Shown in pieces: positions 16,437 through 23,839 of a stretch of 29,498 nt of DNA. Each line of letters opens with the position of its first letter. The first letter of the stretch is position 1. Under the pieces are notes generated by a model. The model saw only the letters and a list, made by a program, of their open reading frames with translations, did not search any database and was not told the DNA's origin. The DNA lies in the NCBI GenBank assembly GCA_000717735.1, contig JOBE01000069.1:1-29498 (forward strand), given 5' to 3'. This DNA comes from Streptomyces griseoluteus. Its GTDB lineage: Bacteria > Actinomycetota > Actinomycetes > Streptomycetales > Streptomycetaceae. The position numbers and the translations under genes were made by a program.

Positions 16437-17057
16437 GTGAGCCGCAGCCTTCGACGCGGCGCCCTCGCCGCCACCGCCATCGTGTTCTCCATCGCCGCGC
16501 TGTCCGCCTGCGGGGCGGGCAACGACGCGCAGACGCTCGGCGTCCGGCCGGACAACGCCGCCGTCACCGTGGACGACGTCAAGATCCAGAACGCGCTCGT
16601 CATCACCCAGCCCGAGGCCGCCTCCAAGGGCCCGGCCGCCGTCTCCGCCACCCTCTTCAACAACGGGGACCAGCCGCAGACCCTCGACTCCATCAGCCTG
16701 CCGGGCAGCAGCGCGACCGTGAAGCTGAAGGCGGCCGAGGGCACCGGCCCGATCACCGTCCCGGCCAACGGCTCCGTCGTGATCGGCGGCGAGGGCAACG
16801 CCTCCGCCCTCATCGAGAACGGCTCCGAGGCCGCGCGCGCCGGCGACGCCCAGAAGGTCACGTTCAAGCTGAGCAAGACCGGCGACGTGAGCCTGAGCGC
16901 CTTCGTCGTCCCGGCGACGCACTACTTCAAGGACTTCGGCCCCGAGATCGTCCCGGCTCCCCCGGGCAGCTCCCCCACCGCCTCGGCGTCGCCGACCGGC
17001 GAGGCGGAGCACGGCGCGGAGCACGGCGGCGAGGAGAGCCCCGCGGCCGGCCACTGA
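16437..17057 (+). CDS. Lipoprotein, possible copper-chaperone-like (PCuAC/DUF461-type)
   Basis: This 206-aa product has a GTG start with AGGAG 11 nt upstream. The signal peptide has a lipobox LSAC with Cys25 as the lipidated residue. The mature domain (about 40-170) is beta-rich: VDDVKIQNALVI, AAVSATLFNNGDQPQTLDSI, TGPITVPANGSVVIGGEG, KVTFKLSKTGDVSLSAFVVP. This is the pattern of the cupredoxin-like DUF461/PCuAC proteins. The clustered Met/His copper site of true PCuAC is not evident in the domain. A His/Glu/Gly-rich tail (AEHGAEHGGEES ... GH) could bind metal. It is anchored on the outer face of the membrane. Role unproven. It is followed by a strong bidirectional terminator and convergent with phoP. 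Confidence 0.75.
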   Translation: MSRSLRRGALAATAIVFSIAALSACGAGNDAQTLGVRPDNAAVTVDDVKIQNALVITQPEAASKGPAAVSATLFNNGDQPQTLDSISLPGSSATVKLKAAEGTGPITVPANGSVVIGGEGNASALIENGSEAARAGDAQKVTFKLSKTGDVSLSAFVVPATHYFKDFGPEIVPAPPGSSPTASASPTGEAEHGAEHGGEESPAAGH

Positions 17058-17066
17058 TCGTGTACG

Positions 17067-17105
17067 CGTGAAGGGGCGCCCCCGGCTCGGGGGCGCCCCT
17101 TCACG
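17067..17105. terminator. Bidirectional terminator after the lipoprotein gene
   Basis: A near-perfect 18-bp stem with a 3-nt loop (gct) lies 10 nt after the lipoprotein stop. It separates it from the convergent phoP unit. Confidence 0.85.
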
Positions 17106-17116
17106 TACGTCCAAGG

Positions 17117-17188
17117 CGGTCTACGGCTCGGACCTGTAGCCCAGGCCCCGGACCGTCACCAGGTAGCGCGGGGCGCCCGGGTCGGGCT
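17117..17188 (-). pseudogene. Duplicated 3' end of phoP
   Basis: These 72 bp match the phoP 3' end (17292-17363) with 3 mismatches at a fixed offset of 175 bp. Read on the minus strand the copy still encodes KPDPGAPRYLVTVRGLGYRSEP and a stop, differing from the real PhoP end by two residue changes (KF to RS) plus junction sequence. It has no start and no upstream phoP sequence, so it is a fragment. Confidence 0.85.
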
Positions 17189-17295
17189 TCGAGCCCCTCC
17201 CCCGTGCGACCCTCGCGCCACTCGGCCCCGGAGGGCCTCCCGGGCTTCGGGGCGCCGCACCGGACGCCGTCCGGCCTTCGGGGCCCCCGTCCGGT

Positions 17296-17976
17296 CTACG
17301 GCTCGAACTTGTAGCCCAGGCCCCGGACCGTCACCAGGTAGCGCGGGGCACCCGGGTCGGGCTCGATCTTGGCGCGGAGGCGCTTCACGTGGACGTCGAG
17401 GGTCTTCGTGTCGCCGACGTAGTCCGCGCCCCACACCCGGTCGATCAGCTGCATGCGGGTCAGCACGCGGCCCGCGTTGCGCAGCAGCATCTCCAGGAGG
17501 TCGAACTCCTTCAGCGGCAGGTCGACCTTGCCGCCCGAGACCGTCACCACGTGACGGTCGACGTCCATACGGACCGGGCCGGCCTCCAGGGCCGCCGGGG
17601 TGACCTCCTCCGGCTCGCCGCGGCGGCGCAGGACCGCGCGGATGCGGGCGACCAGCTCCCGCGAGGAGAAGGGCTTCGTCACGTAGTCGTCGGCTCCTAT
17701 TTCGAGCCCGACGACCTTGTCGATCTCGCTGTCCTTGGCGGTCACCATGATCACCGGGACGTTCGAGCGCCCGCGCAGCTGACGGCACACCTCGGTGCCG
17801 GGCAGCCCGGGAAGCATCAGGTCGAGGAGGACGAGGTCGGCCCCGTTGCGCTCGAACTCGTCGAGGCCGTCGGGCCCGGTCGCCGCCACGGCGACTTCGA
17901 AGCCTTCCTTGCGGAGCATGTACGACAGGGCGTCGCTGAAGGATTCCTCATCCTCGACGACGAGCACTCGGGTCAC
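17296..17976 (-). CDS. phoP: PhoP, response regulator of the phosphate regulon
   Basis: This 226-aa OmpR-type regulator has a receiver domain (1-120) with acidic pocket VVEDEES, phospho-acceptor Asp52 (LLDLMLPG) and Lys101 (VTKPF). A winged-helix DNA-binding domain (about 130-226) has FDLLEMLLRNAGRVLTRMQLIDRVWG and the wing VTVRGLGYKFEP. Phosphorylated by PhoR under phosphate limitation, it binds PHO boxes and controls phosphate uptake, teichoic acid and antibiotic genes in Streptomyces. Its start overlaps the phoR stop in ATGA (17973-17976), and the phoR-phoP operon is probably autoregulated through the PHO boxes at 19276-19372. Its last 20-odd codons are duplicated downstream. Confidence 0.95.
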   Translation of the reverse strand: MTRVLVVEDEESFSDALSYMLRKEGFEVAVAATGPDGLDEFERNGADLVLLDLMLPGLPGTEVCRQLRGRSNVPVIMVTAKDSEIDKVVGLEIGADDYVTKPFSSRELVARIRAVLRRRGEPEEVTPAALEAGPVRMDVDRHVVTVSGGKVDLPLKEFDLLEMLLRNAGRVLTRMQLIDRVWGADYVGDTKTLDVHVKRLRAKIEPDPGAPRYLVTVRGLGYKFEP

Positions 17977-19202
17977 GGAAGGACCTCCGGGGCAGAAAGC
18001 GGTTCGGTCATGAGATCAGGGGTGGAGGAAGAGGCGGGCCGGCGGTCCCGTACGGTGCCCGCCTCGGGCAGCCGCAGGGTGAAGGTGGAGCCCTGACCCT
18101 CGGTGCTCCAGACGGTGACCTCGCCGCCGTGCGAGGCGGCCACGTGCTTGACGATCGCCAGGCCGAGCCCCGTACCGCCGGTGGCACGGGAGCGGGCCGG
18201 GTCGACGCGGTAGAAGCGCTCGAAGATCCGCTCGCGGTCCTTCTCCGAGATGCCGATGCCCTGGTCGGTCACCGCTATCTCGATCAGGTCGCCGCCGGGG
18301 GCCGCGATGCGGCGGGCGGCGATGCCCACCCGCGTGCGGGCCGGTGAGTAGTTGACGGCGTTCTCCACGAGATTGCCGAGGGCGGCGGCGAGCTGGCCGC
18401 GGCTTCCCCAGACGTTCAGGTCGGCCGCTCCTCCGGAGACCATGCTGATCTGCTTCGTGGAGGCGGTGTGCCGGGAGCGGTCGATCGCCTCGGCGACGAG
18501 TTCGTCCACGGACACGGGCTCGGAGTCTTCCAGCGGGTCGTCGTTCTGCACGCGGGAGAGGTCGATGAGTTCCTGTACGAGATTGGTGAGGCGCGTCGCC
18601 TCTATCTGCATGCGGCCGGCGAAGCGGGTGACCGCCTCGGGGTCGTCCGAGGCGTCCATGACCGCCTCGGAGAGCAGGGAGAGCGCGCCGGTCGGGGTCT
18701 TGAGCTCATGGCTCACGTTGGCGACGAAGTCGCGCCGTACCGCTTCGATACGGCGGGCTTCGGTGAGGTCCTCGACCAGGAGCAGCACGAGCCGCGAGCC
18801 CAGCGGGGCGACCCGGGCGGAGACGGCGAGGGCCTCGCCGCGTCCGGAGCCGCGCCGGGCCAGGTCCAGCTCGACCTGTCGTATCTCCCCGTCGCGGCGG
18901 GTGTCGCGGGCCATGTTGAGCATGGGCTCGACGGCCAGCTTCCCGCCGCGGACCAGACCGAGGGCGTACGCCGCCGAGCTGGCCTTCACCACGGAGTCGC
19001 TCTCGTCGAGGACGACCGCGGAGGAGCGCAGTACGGACAGCACTGTGTCGACGCCGGGCGGGAGCACGGCGTCGGTGTGCAGGGAGGTACGGGTGGGTCT
19101 CGCCTGGTCGCGCTCGCTCCAGCGGAACGCCAGCATGGCGATCACGCCGGTGCACACGCCGGCGATCGCGGCCAATGCGGCGACTGCCGCGTTCACGTCC
19201 AT
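17973..19202 (-). CDS. phoR: PhoR, phosphate sensor histidine kinase
   Basis: This 409-aa membrane kinase has a single N-terminal helix (about 7-26) followed by a PAS-like region (about 50-150), a DHp domain with FVANVSHELKTP (phospho-His165) and a catalytic domain with NLVENAVNYSP (N box), DQGIGIS (G1), FERFYRVDPARSRATGGTGLGLAIVKH (F and G2). The short single-helix N-terminus without a large outside sensor is typical of actinobacterial PhoR/SenX3, which senses phosphate through the Pst transporter and PhoU. It phosphorylates PhoP. It overlaps phoP by 4 nt and is divergent from phoU, with PHO boxes between. Confidence 0.95.
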   Translation of the reverse strand: MDVNAAVAALAAIAGVCTGVIAMLAFRWSERDQARPTRTSLHTDAVLPPGVDTVLSVLRSSAVVLDESDSVVKASSAAYALGLVRGGKLAVEPMLNMARDTRRDGEIRQVELDLARRGSGRGEALAVSARVAPLGSRLVLLLVEDLTEARRIEAVRRDFVANVSHELKTPTGALSLLSEAVMDASDDPEAVTRFAGRMQIEATRLTNLVQELIDLSRVQNDDPLEDSEPVSVDELVAEAIDRSRHTASTKQISMVSGGAADLNVWGSRGQLAAALGNLVENAVNYSPARTRVGIAARRIAAPGGDLIEIAVTDQGIGISEKDRERIFERFYRVDPARSRATGGTGLGLAIVKHVAASHGGEVTVWSTEGQGSTFTLRLPEAGTVRDRRPASSSTPDLMTEPLSAPEVLP

Positions 19203-19275
19203 GCCTCAAGGTTATGCGTGGTCGCGGACACTCTCCCAGCCGTCCGAGTGGCTCCTCGAACACTCGTCGCTCAGA

Positions 19276-19372
19276 GTTCACTGTGAAGACGGGGCCGGTT
19301 CATTTGCCCCGGACGGGACGGTGGCGTGCGTAGCCCAGAGTTCACCTGGGGGAAAGTGACGGTTCATGTGTG
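19276..19372. promoter_or_regulatory. PHO boxes in the phoR-phoU divergent promoter region
   Basis: Four 11-nt units begin with GTTCA: 19276 (gttcactgtga), 19298 (gttcatttgcc), 19340 (gttcacctggg) and 19362 (gttcatgtgtg). Within each pair the starts are exactly 22 nt apart, i.e. two 11-nt steps with a degenerate unit between, as in the PhoP operator model (GTTCACC-type direct repeats). They lie between phoR and phoU and predict PhoP control of both directions. Confidence 0.85.
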
Positions 19373-19466
19373 GGGATGGAACCGGACGCGTAGGGGGCCG
19401 AACGTGGGAGCGTGGGGGTCCGAAGCCCCACCCGGACCCCGGAGCTTTGCGTAGAGAGGGACATCC

Positions 19467-20147
19467 ATGCGGGACGCGTACCACGAGGAACTTGACTCGA
19501 TCGGCGAGAGCCTGGTCGAGATGGCCCGGCTCGTCGGGTCGGCCGTCGGGCGCGCCACGACGGCGATGCTCGACGCGGACCTCAAGCTCGCCGAGAGCGT
19601 GATCGCGGCGGACCAGAAGGTCGACAACCTCCAGCACGAGCTGGAGGCACGGGCGATCGCGCTGCTCGCGCGCCAGCAGCCGGTGGCGACGGATCTGCGG
19701 ATAGTGGTCACGTCGCTGCGCATGAGCGCCGACCTGGAGCGCTCGGGTGACCTCGCCCAGCACGTGGCGAAGCTGGCCCGGCTGCGGTTCCCGGAGTCGG
19801 CGGTGCCGCGGGACCTGCACGCGACCATCCTGGAGATGGGGCAGCTGGCGCAGCGCCTGATGGCGAAGGCGGCGGAGGTCATCATCACGAAGGACGTCGA
19901 CCTGGCGCTCCAGCTGGAGCAGGACGACGACGAGATGGACCTGCTGCACCGGACGCTCTTCCAGCACCTGATCGACGACCGGTGGAAGCACGGCATCGAG
20001 ACGGCGGTCGACGTGACGCTGCTCGGCCGGTACTACGAGCGGTTCGCCGACCACGCGGTGTCGGTGGCGAAGCGGGTCGTGTACCTGGTGACGGGTGAGC
20101 ACGCGGACGAGCTGCAGGCCTCGGACGCGCCGGTCGAGGGAGCGTGA
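19467..20147 (+). CDS. phoU: PhoU, negative regulator of phosphate signalling
   Basis: This 226-aa all-helical protein has two PhoU repeats (about 1-105 and 115-215). It begins MRDAYHEELDSIGESLVEMARLV. The second repeat, about residues 115-205, contains the metal-cluster type segment IETAVDVTLLGRYYERFADHAVSVAKRVVYLVTGE. The first contains the matching SLRMSADLERSGDLAQHVAKLAR. PhoU links the Pst transporter to PhoR and keeps the kinase off when phosphate is ample. GAGAGGG lies 6 nt before the ATG. It is divergent from phoR across PHO boxes and so likely PhoP-activated. Confidence 0.94.
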   Translation: MRDAYHEELDSIGESLVEMARLVGSAVGRATTAMLDADLKLAESVIAADQKVDNLQHELEARAIALLARQQPVATDLRIVVTSLRMSADLERSGDLAQHVAKLARLRFPESAVPRDLHATILEMGQLAQRLMAKAAEVIITKDVDLALQLEQDDDEMDLLHRTLFQHLIDDRWKHGIETAVDVTLLGRYYERFADHAVSVAKRVVYLVTGEHADELQASDAPVEGA

Positions 20148-20310
20148 CCCCGGCGGGTGCTCGGGGTGCGGGGCGTCGTCCGCGGAGCCGGGGGCTCGGG
20201 GGCGCGTAGGCGCACGGGCGCGCGCGGGCGCCGATGCGCCGTTGATGCGCCCGCCCGGGTGGGCATGCAATGGGGGGAGGCGACGCACGCCTCGAAAGGG
20301 AGGGACCCTC

Positions 20311-20466
20311 ATGGCCGAATCCCCGATGACGACGAGCGAGTCCGGGCCGGAGGCGCCGCGGGAGCCGATGCTCCTGCCCGTACTGGGCGCCTGCGGGTGC
20401 GGCTCGGGCTGCGGCTGCGGCTGCCAGTCGGGCGCCCCGTGCCAGTGCGGCGGTTGCTCGGGCTGA
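20311..20466 (+). CDS. Cys-rich miniprotein, metallothionein-like
   Basis: This 51-aa product has a strong ribosome site AAAGGGAGGG about 7 nt before the ATG and a strong terminator right after. The N-terminal half is acidic and disordered (MAESPMTTSESGPEAPREP). The last 25 residues hold eight Cys, mostly as C-G-C and C-x-C: ACGCGSGCGCGCQSGAPC, then QCGGCSG. Such clustering suggests a bacterial metallothionein-like metal binder, probably cytoplasmic as no signal peptide is seen. The Gly/Cys alternation also recalls azole-type peptide precursors, but no YcaO, dehydrogenase or exporter gene is nearby. It follows phoU by 163 nt on the same strand. No named family recognised. Confidence 0.75.
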   Translation: MAESPMTTSESGPEAPREPMLLPVLGACGCGSGCGCGCQSGAPCQCGGCSG

Positions 20467-20471
20467 CCGAG

Positions 20472-20508
20472 GAGGGGGTGGGGCGCGGCATCCGCACCCC
20501 ACCCCCTC
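20472..20508. terminator. Terminator after the Cys-rich miniprotein gene
   Basis: A 17-bp stem with one mismatch and a 3-nt loop (cat) begins 6 nt after the stop, between convergent genes. Confidence 0.85.
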
Positions 20509-20523
20509 GCCCGTACGTCTCTC

Positions 20524-20991
20524 TCACACGTCGAGCACGCCGACGGTCTGGCCGCCGCTGACCTCACCGGTCGTACGGAAGCCGAGCCGGCGGTAGAACT
20601 CGCCGGGTCCGTCCTCGCCGGGCTCCCAGGTCACGTACAGCAGTGGTGTTCCGCGCCGGCGCAGCTCGTCGCGTACGGCTTCGACGGCGAACCGTCCGTA
20701 TCCCTCGCCCTGGGCGTCGGCGGCGATGTTGAGGCGCCAGAGACCGCTGCGGCGGTCGGCGGGGTCCTTCTCCTCGTTCCACGGGATGTCGAGGAAGGCC
20801 ATCAGGAACCCGACGAGCCGGTCGCCGTCGAGTATCAGCCGCGGCCAGGCCGTCTCCCCGAAGGCGTACGCCTCGGCGAGGGACCGCACCACGGGGGAGA
20901 CGTTGCGCTCCTGGTGGGGGTGGACGCGCAGGGCGAGGGCGGCGTCGATGTTGGCGGGGGTGACCTTCTCCAGGCGGGGTGACGTGCTCAT
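20524..20991 (-). CDS. GNAT-family N-acetyltransferase
   Basis: This 155-aa protein uses the ATG giving MSTSPRLEKVTPANIDAALAL. The frame extends upstream without similarity. GNAT features are the beta-strand pair LILDGDRLVGFLMAFLDIP, the strand LWRLNIAADAQGEGYGRFAVEAV (the pyrophosphate-binding Q/RxxGxG/A loop as GEGYGR) and the C-terminal LLYVTWEPGEDGPGEFYRRLGFRTTGE. The pattern resembles the spermidine/spermine-acetyltransferase-like group (BltD/PaiA type), but the acceptor cannot be read from sequence. It acts in the cytoplasm with acetyl-CoA. It is convergent with the Cys-rich miniprotein gene and 50 nt downstream of a small secreted-protein gene on the same strand. Confidence 0.85.
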   Translation of the reverse strand: MSTSPRLEKVTPANIDAALALRVHPHQERNVSPVVRSLAEAYAFGETAWPRLILDGDRLVGFLMAFLDIPWNEEKDPADRRSGLWRLNIAADAQGEGYGRFAVEAVRDELRRRGTPLLYVTWEPGEDGPGEFYRRLGFRTTGEVSGGQTVGVLDV

Positions 20992-21041
20992 GGCCCGAAC
21001 GGTACCGACGCCGGGCTCGCGACGCCGCTGCTTATCGCGGG

Positions 21042-21392
21042 CTAGCTCACGAACACGACCGAGCGGAGCTTGAGCCGGTCGGTAGCGGGGCGGCCGTGGG
21101 GGCGCAAGGTCCAGGAGTCGCCCGTGCAGTCGGGCTCGGTGAAGACGATCGCGTACTCGTCCGTGTCGTTGTGCGGGGCGAAGGCGGGCGCGGAGGCGGC
21201 GGGGTCGGCGGCCTCCGGGATCGTGACGCACTCACCGCCGGCGGGGTCGTGCAGCGCGACGGTCTGCGGATACCCGTCCAGGCCGACGAACCGGTAGCCG
21301 AAGTCGCCGGTGGCGGCGTGGGCGGGGGTGGCCAGGGCGGCGGTGAGGGCCAGGGCGCCGCAAGCGGCGGCGAGGGAGTGCCGGAGACGCAC
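21042..21392 (-). CDS. Small secreted protein of unknown function
   Basis: This 116-aa product has a GTG start. The Sec signal peptide (1-26) ends at AHA, giving a mature protein of 90 residues beginning ATGDFGYRFVGLDGYPQTV. Two Cys (55 and 89) probably form a disulfide. The rest is beta-rich and acidic (ECVTIPEAADPAA, DEYAIVFTEPDCTGDSWTLRPHGR). This resembles small beta/gamma-crystallin-like or peptidase-inhibitor-sized secreted proteins of Streptomyces, but I cannot assign it. The ribosome site is weak (GAAGCGAGA). It lies between the GNAT gene and gpmA, all on the minus strand. Confidence 0.75.
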   Translation of the reverse strand: MRLRHSLAAACGALALTAALATPAHAATGDFGYRFVGLDGYPQTVALHDPAGGECVTIPEAADPAASAPAFAPHNDTDEYAIVFTEPDCTGDSWTLRPHGRPATDRLKLRSVVFVS

Positions 21393-21558
21393 GGGGGTTC
21401 TCGCTTCACATGAGGAGTGACAGTTCCACCCGCACCTCTAACCTCCGGTGACGGCCCCCAAGCGGCGATCCTCCGCCGGAAGGTTTCCCCCTCACCCGTC
21501 CGGCCGAACGCCGGTCGGCGCGAGGCCGTCGCCCACCGACGCACTCGAAGCACGAAGA

Positions 21559-21595
21559 AGCCCCCGCCCCGCCGAAGACCGGCGGGGCGGGGGCT
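21559..21595 (-). terminator. Terminator of gpmA
   Basis: A perfect 16-bp GC-rich stem with a 5-nt loop lies just past the gpmA stop on the minus strand. Confidence 0.85.
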
Positions 21596-21620
21596 CTTTC
21601 GAGGACGGAGGGCAGGGGTA

Positions 21621-22379
21621 CTACTTCTTGCCCTGGTTCTTCACGGCCTCGATGGCCGCGGCGGCCGCGTCCGGGTCGAGGTAGGTGCCGCCCGGGTTGA
21701 GGGGCTTGAAGTTCTCGTCCAGTTCGTAGGACAGGGGGATGCCGGTCGGGATGTTGAGGCCCGCGATGTCGGCGTCCGAGATGCCGTCCAGGTGCTTCAC
21801 CAGGGCGCGGAGGCTGTTGCCGTGGGCGGCGACGAGGACCGTGCGGCCGGCGAGGAGGTCCGGGACGATGTTGTCGTACCAGTACGGGAGCATCCGCTCG
21901 ACGACGTCCTTGAGGCACTCGGTCTGCGGGCGCAGCTCCGGCGGGATCGTCGCGTAGCGGGCGTCGTGCGCCTGGGAGTACTCGTTGTCGTCGGCGAGCG
22001 CCGGCGGCGGGGTGTCGTACGAGCGGCGCCACAGCATGAACTGCTCCTCGCCGAACTCGGCGAGCGTCTGGGCCTTGTCCTTGCCCTGAAGGGCGCCGTA
22101 GTGGCGCTCGTTGAGGCGCCAGGAGCGGTTGACCGGGATCCAGTGGCGGTCCGCGGACTCCAGCGCGAGCTGGGCGGTGCGGATGGCGCGCTTCTGGAGG
22201 GAGGTGTGCAGCACGTCGGGCAGCAGGCCGGCGTCCTTGAGCAGCTCGCCGCCGCGCGTCGCCTCCTTCTCGCCCTTGGCGGTGAGGTTCACGTCCACCC
22301 AACCGGTGAACAGATTCTTCTCGTTCCACTCGCTCTCGCCGTGGCGGAGGAGGATCAGCTTGTACGGTGCGTCGGCCAT
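21621..22379 (-). CDS. gpmA: 2,3-bisphosphoglycerate-dependent phosphoglycerate mutase
   Basis: This 252-aa glycolytic/gluconeogenic enzyme interconverts 3- and 2-phosphoglycerate in the cytoplasm. The phospho-His motif [10 protein letters not shown] has His13. The proton donor Glu91 lies in [12 protein letters not shown], and the second active-site His186 in [11 protein letters not shown]. The [14 protein letters not shown] segment and length match the family. I used the ATG of [15 protein letters not shown] frame continues 15 codons upstream without homology. It is divergent from the MFS gene, sharing a 125-nt promoter region with a 19-bp palindrome. Confidence 0.95.
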   Translation of the reverse strand: MADAPYKLILLRHGESEWNEKNLFTGWVDVNLTAKGEKEATRGGELLKDAGLLPDVLHTSLQKRAIRTAQLALESADRHWIPVNRSWRLNERHYGALQGKDKAQTLAEFGEEQFMLWRRSYDTPPPALADDNEYSQAHDARYATIPPELRPQTECLKDVVERMLPYWYDNIVPDLLAGRTVLVAAHGNSLRALVKHLDGISDADIAGLNIPTGIPLSYELDENFKPLNPGGTYLDPDAAAAAIEAVKNQGKK

Positions 22380-22406
22380 GCGGACGAGCCTAATCGACCG
22401 CCGACG

Positions 22407-22425
22407 ATTGACGCGCGTCGTCAAT
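22407..22425. promoter_or_regulatory. Palindrome between gpmA and the MFS gene
   Basis: Perfect 7-bp arms ATTGACG / CGTCAAT with a 5-nt spacer lie in the divergent promoter region. This is the size of an operator for a dimeric regulator. The regulator is unknown. Confidence 0.4.
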
Positions 22426-22504
22426 TCGCTGGCGTCCGACGTATGAGATGCGTAAGTTACGAGCGCCGGAAGCAGGGCTTACGTACAGCAGGGGGCGGCC
22501 ACAC

Positions 22505-23839
22505 ATGTCCATCGACTCGCTCAGACGATCAGCGCGCGAGACGGTCTCCGGCCTGCCCCCTGGCTTCTGGTGGCTCTGGCTGTCGACCCTGGTCAACCGG
22601 ACCGGGGCCTTCGTCCTCACGTTCCTCTCCCTCTACCTGACGGTGGAGCTCGGGCACTCGCCCTGGTTCGCCGGACTCGTCGTCGCCCTCCACGGCCTCG
22701 GCGGCATCGCCGGCTCGCCGCTCGGCGGCGCGCTCACCGACCGCTGGGGCCGCCGGCCCACCATGGTCACCATGCACCTCGCGGCCGCCGCCAGCGCCGC
22801 CGCCCTCGCCTTCGTCACCAGCGCCTGGGCCATCGCCACGGTCGTCCTCCTGATGGGCGTCGCCATGCAGGCCGTGCGCCCGTCCATCAACGCGACCATC
22901 GCCGACATGGTCCCCGCCCACGACGTGCGCCGGGCCTACGCCCTCAACTACTGGGCCCTGAACCTCGGCTTCGCCATCGCCTCCATCGGCGGCGGCGCCG
23001 CGATCTTCCTCGGCTACCGCACCCTCTTCGTCGTCGACGCCGTCGCCACCACCCTGTGCGCGATCATCGTCTTCCTCCGGCTGCCCGAGACCCGCCCCGA
23101 GGCCCGTACCGACAAGGCGGGCGAGCCGGTCGTCGAGGCCAAGGTCAGCATGTTCACCGTGCTGCGCGACGCCCCCTTCCGGAGCCTCGTCCTGCTCAAC
23201 CTCCTCGTCTGCCTCGTCTTCACCGCCCCCTGGATCGGTCTGCCACTCACCATGGCGGACCAGGGCCTCTCCCCCTCCTCGTACGGCGTCGTCATCGCCG
23301 TCAACGGCATCGTGATCGTCGGCTTCCAGCTGCTCGTCAACAAGCTGACCGACAAGCGCTCCCCGGTCCTCCTGCTCAGCCTCTCCTCCCTCCTCTTCGC
23401 CTTCGGCACCGGCGCCACCGCCCTCGCCGGCTCGCCGGTGGCCTTCGCCGCGACGGTGATCGTCTGGACGGTCGGCGAGATGATCCACGTCCCGACGAAC
23501 GCCGCCGCCACCGCCCGGCTCGCCCCCGAGCACGCCCGCGGCCGCTACCAGGGCGTGATGGGCATGTCCTGGGCCGTCGCCGGTTTCGTCGCCCCGATCG
23601 CCGCCGGTGCGATCGTCGGCGGCCCCGGTCCCGATGTCCTGTGGGCCGCGACGGCCGCCATCGGCGTCCTCGCCGCCGCCGGATACCTCACCCGGCTGCG
23701 GAAGGTCCTGGCCGACGCGGACGCTGACCGGGACACGGACCGAAACGGTGACGGTGGTCTTGACGGTGACACGGGGGACTCTGCCCTCGACCGTACGGCC
23801 AAGGCCTCCGGCGCCGGTCAGGCCTCCGTCGGCGCCTGA
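22505..23839 (+). CDS. MFS transporter (exporter type)
   Basis: This 444-aa transporter with about 12 membrane helices starts at the ATG of MSIDSLRRSARETVSG, after an AGGGGG site. The loop between helices 2 and 3 has the MFS motif GGALTDRWGRRPTM. An acidic/charged central loop (LPETRPEARTDKAGE) separates the two halves. The sequence is of the drug:proton antiporter type (MdtH/YajR-like). Substrate unknown. The C-terminal 40 residues are cytoplasmic and very Asp-rich, with an EF-hand-like loop DRNGDGGLDGD. The 3' end overlaps the convergent hydrolase gene by 22 nt. Confidence 0.85.
   Translation: MSIDSLRRSARETVSGLPPGFWWLWLSTLVNRTGAFVLTFLSLYLTVELGHSPWFAGLVVALHGLGGIAGSPLGGALTDRWGRRPTMVTMHLAAAASAAALAFVTSAWAIATVVLLMGVAMQAVRPSINATIADMVPAHDVRRAYALNYWALNLGFAIASIGGGAAIFLGYRTLFVVDAVATTLCAIIVFLRLPETRPEARTDKAGEPVVEAKVSMFTVLRDAPFRSLVLLNLLVCLVFTAPWIGLPLTMADQGLSPSSYGVVIAVNGIVIVGFQLLVNKLTDKRSPVLLLSLSSLLFAFGTGATALAGSPVAFAATVIVWTVGEMIHVPTNAAATARLAPEHARGRYQGVMGMSWAVAGFVAPIAAGAIVGGPGPDVLWAATAAIGVLAAAGYLTRLRKVLADADADRDTDRNGDGGLDGDTGDSALDRTAKASGAGQASVGA

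Noticed and set aside
17156..17788. 210-codon minus-strand frame over phoP and the duplicated end
   Set aside because: Out-of-frame shadow of phoP with Arg/Pro/Gly-rich composition.
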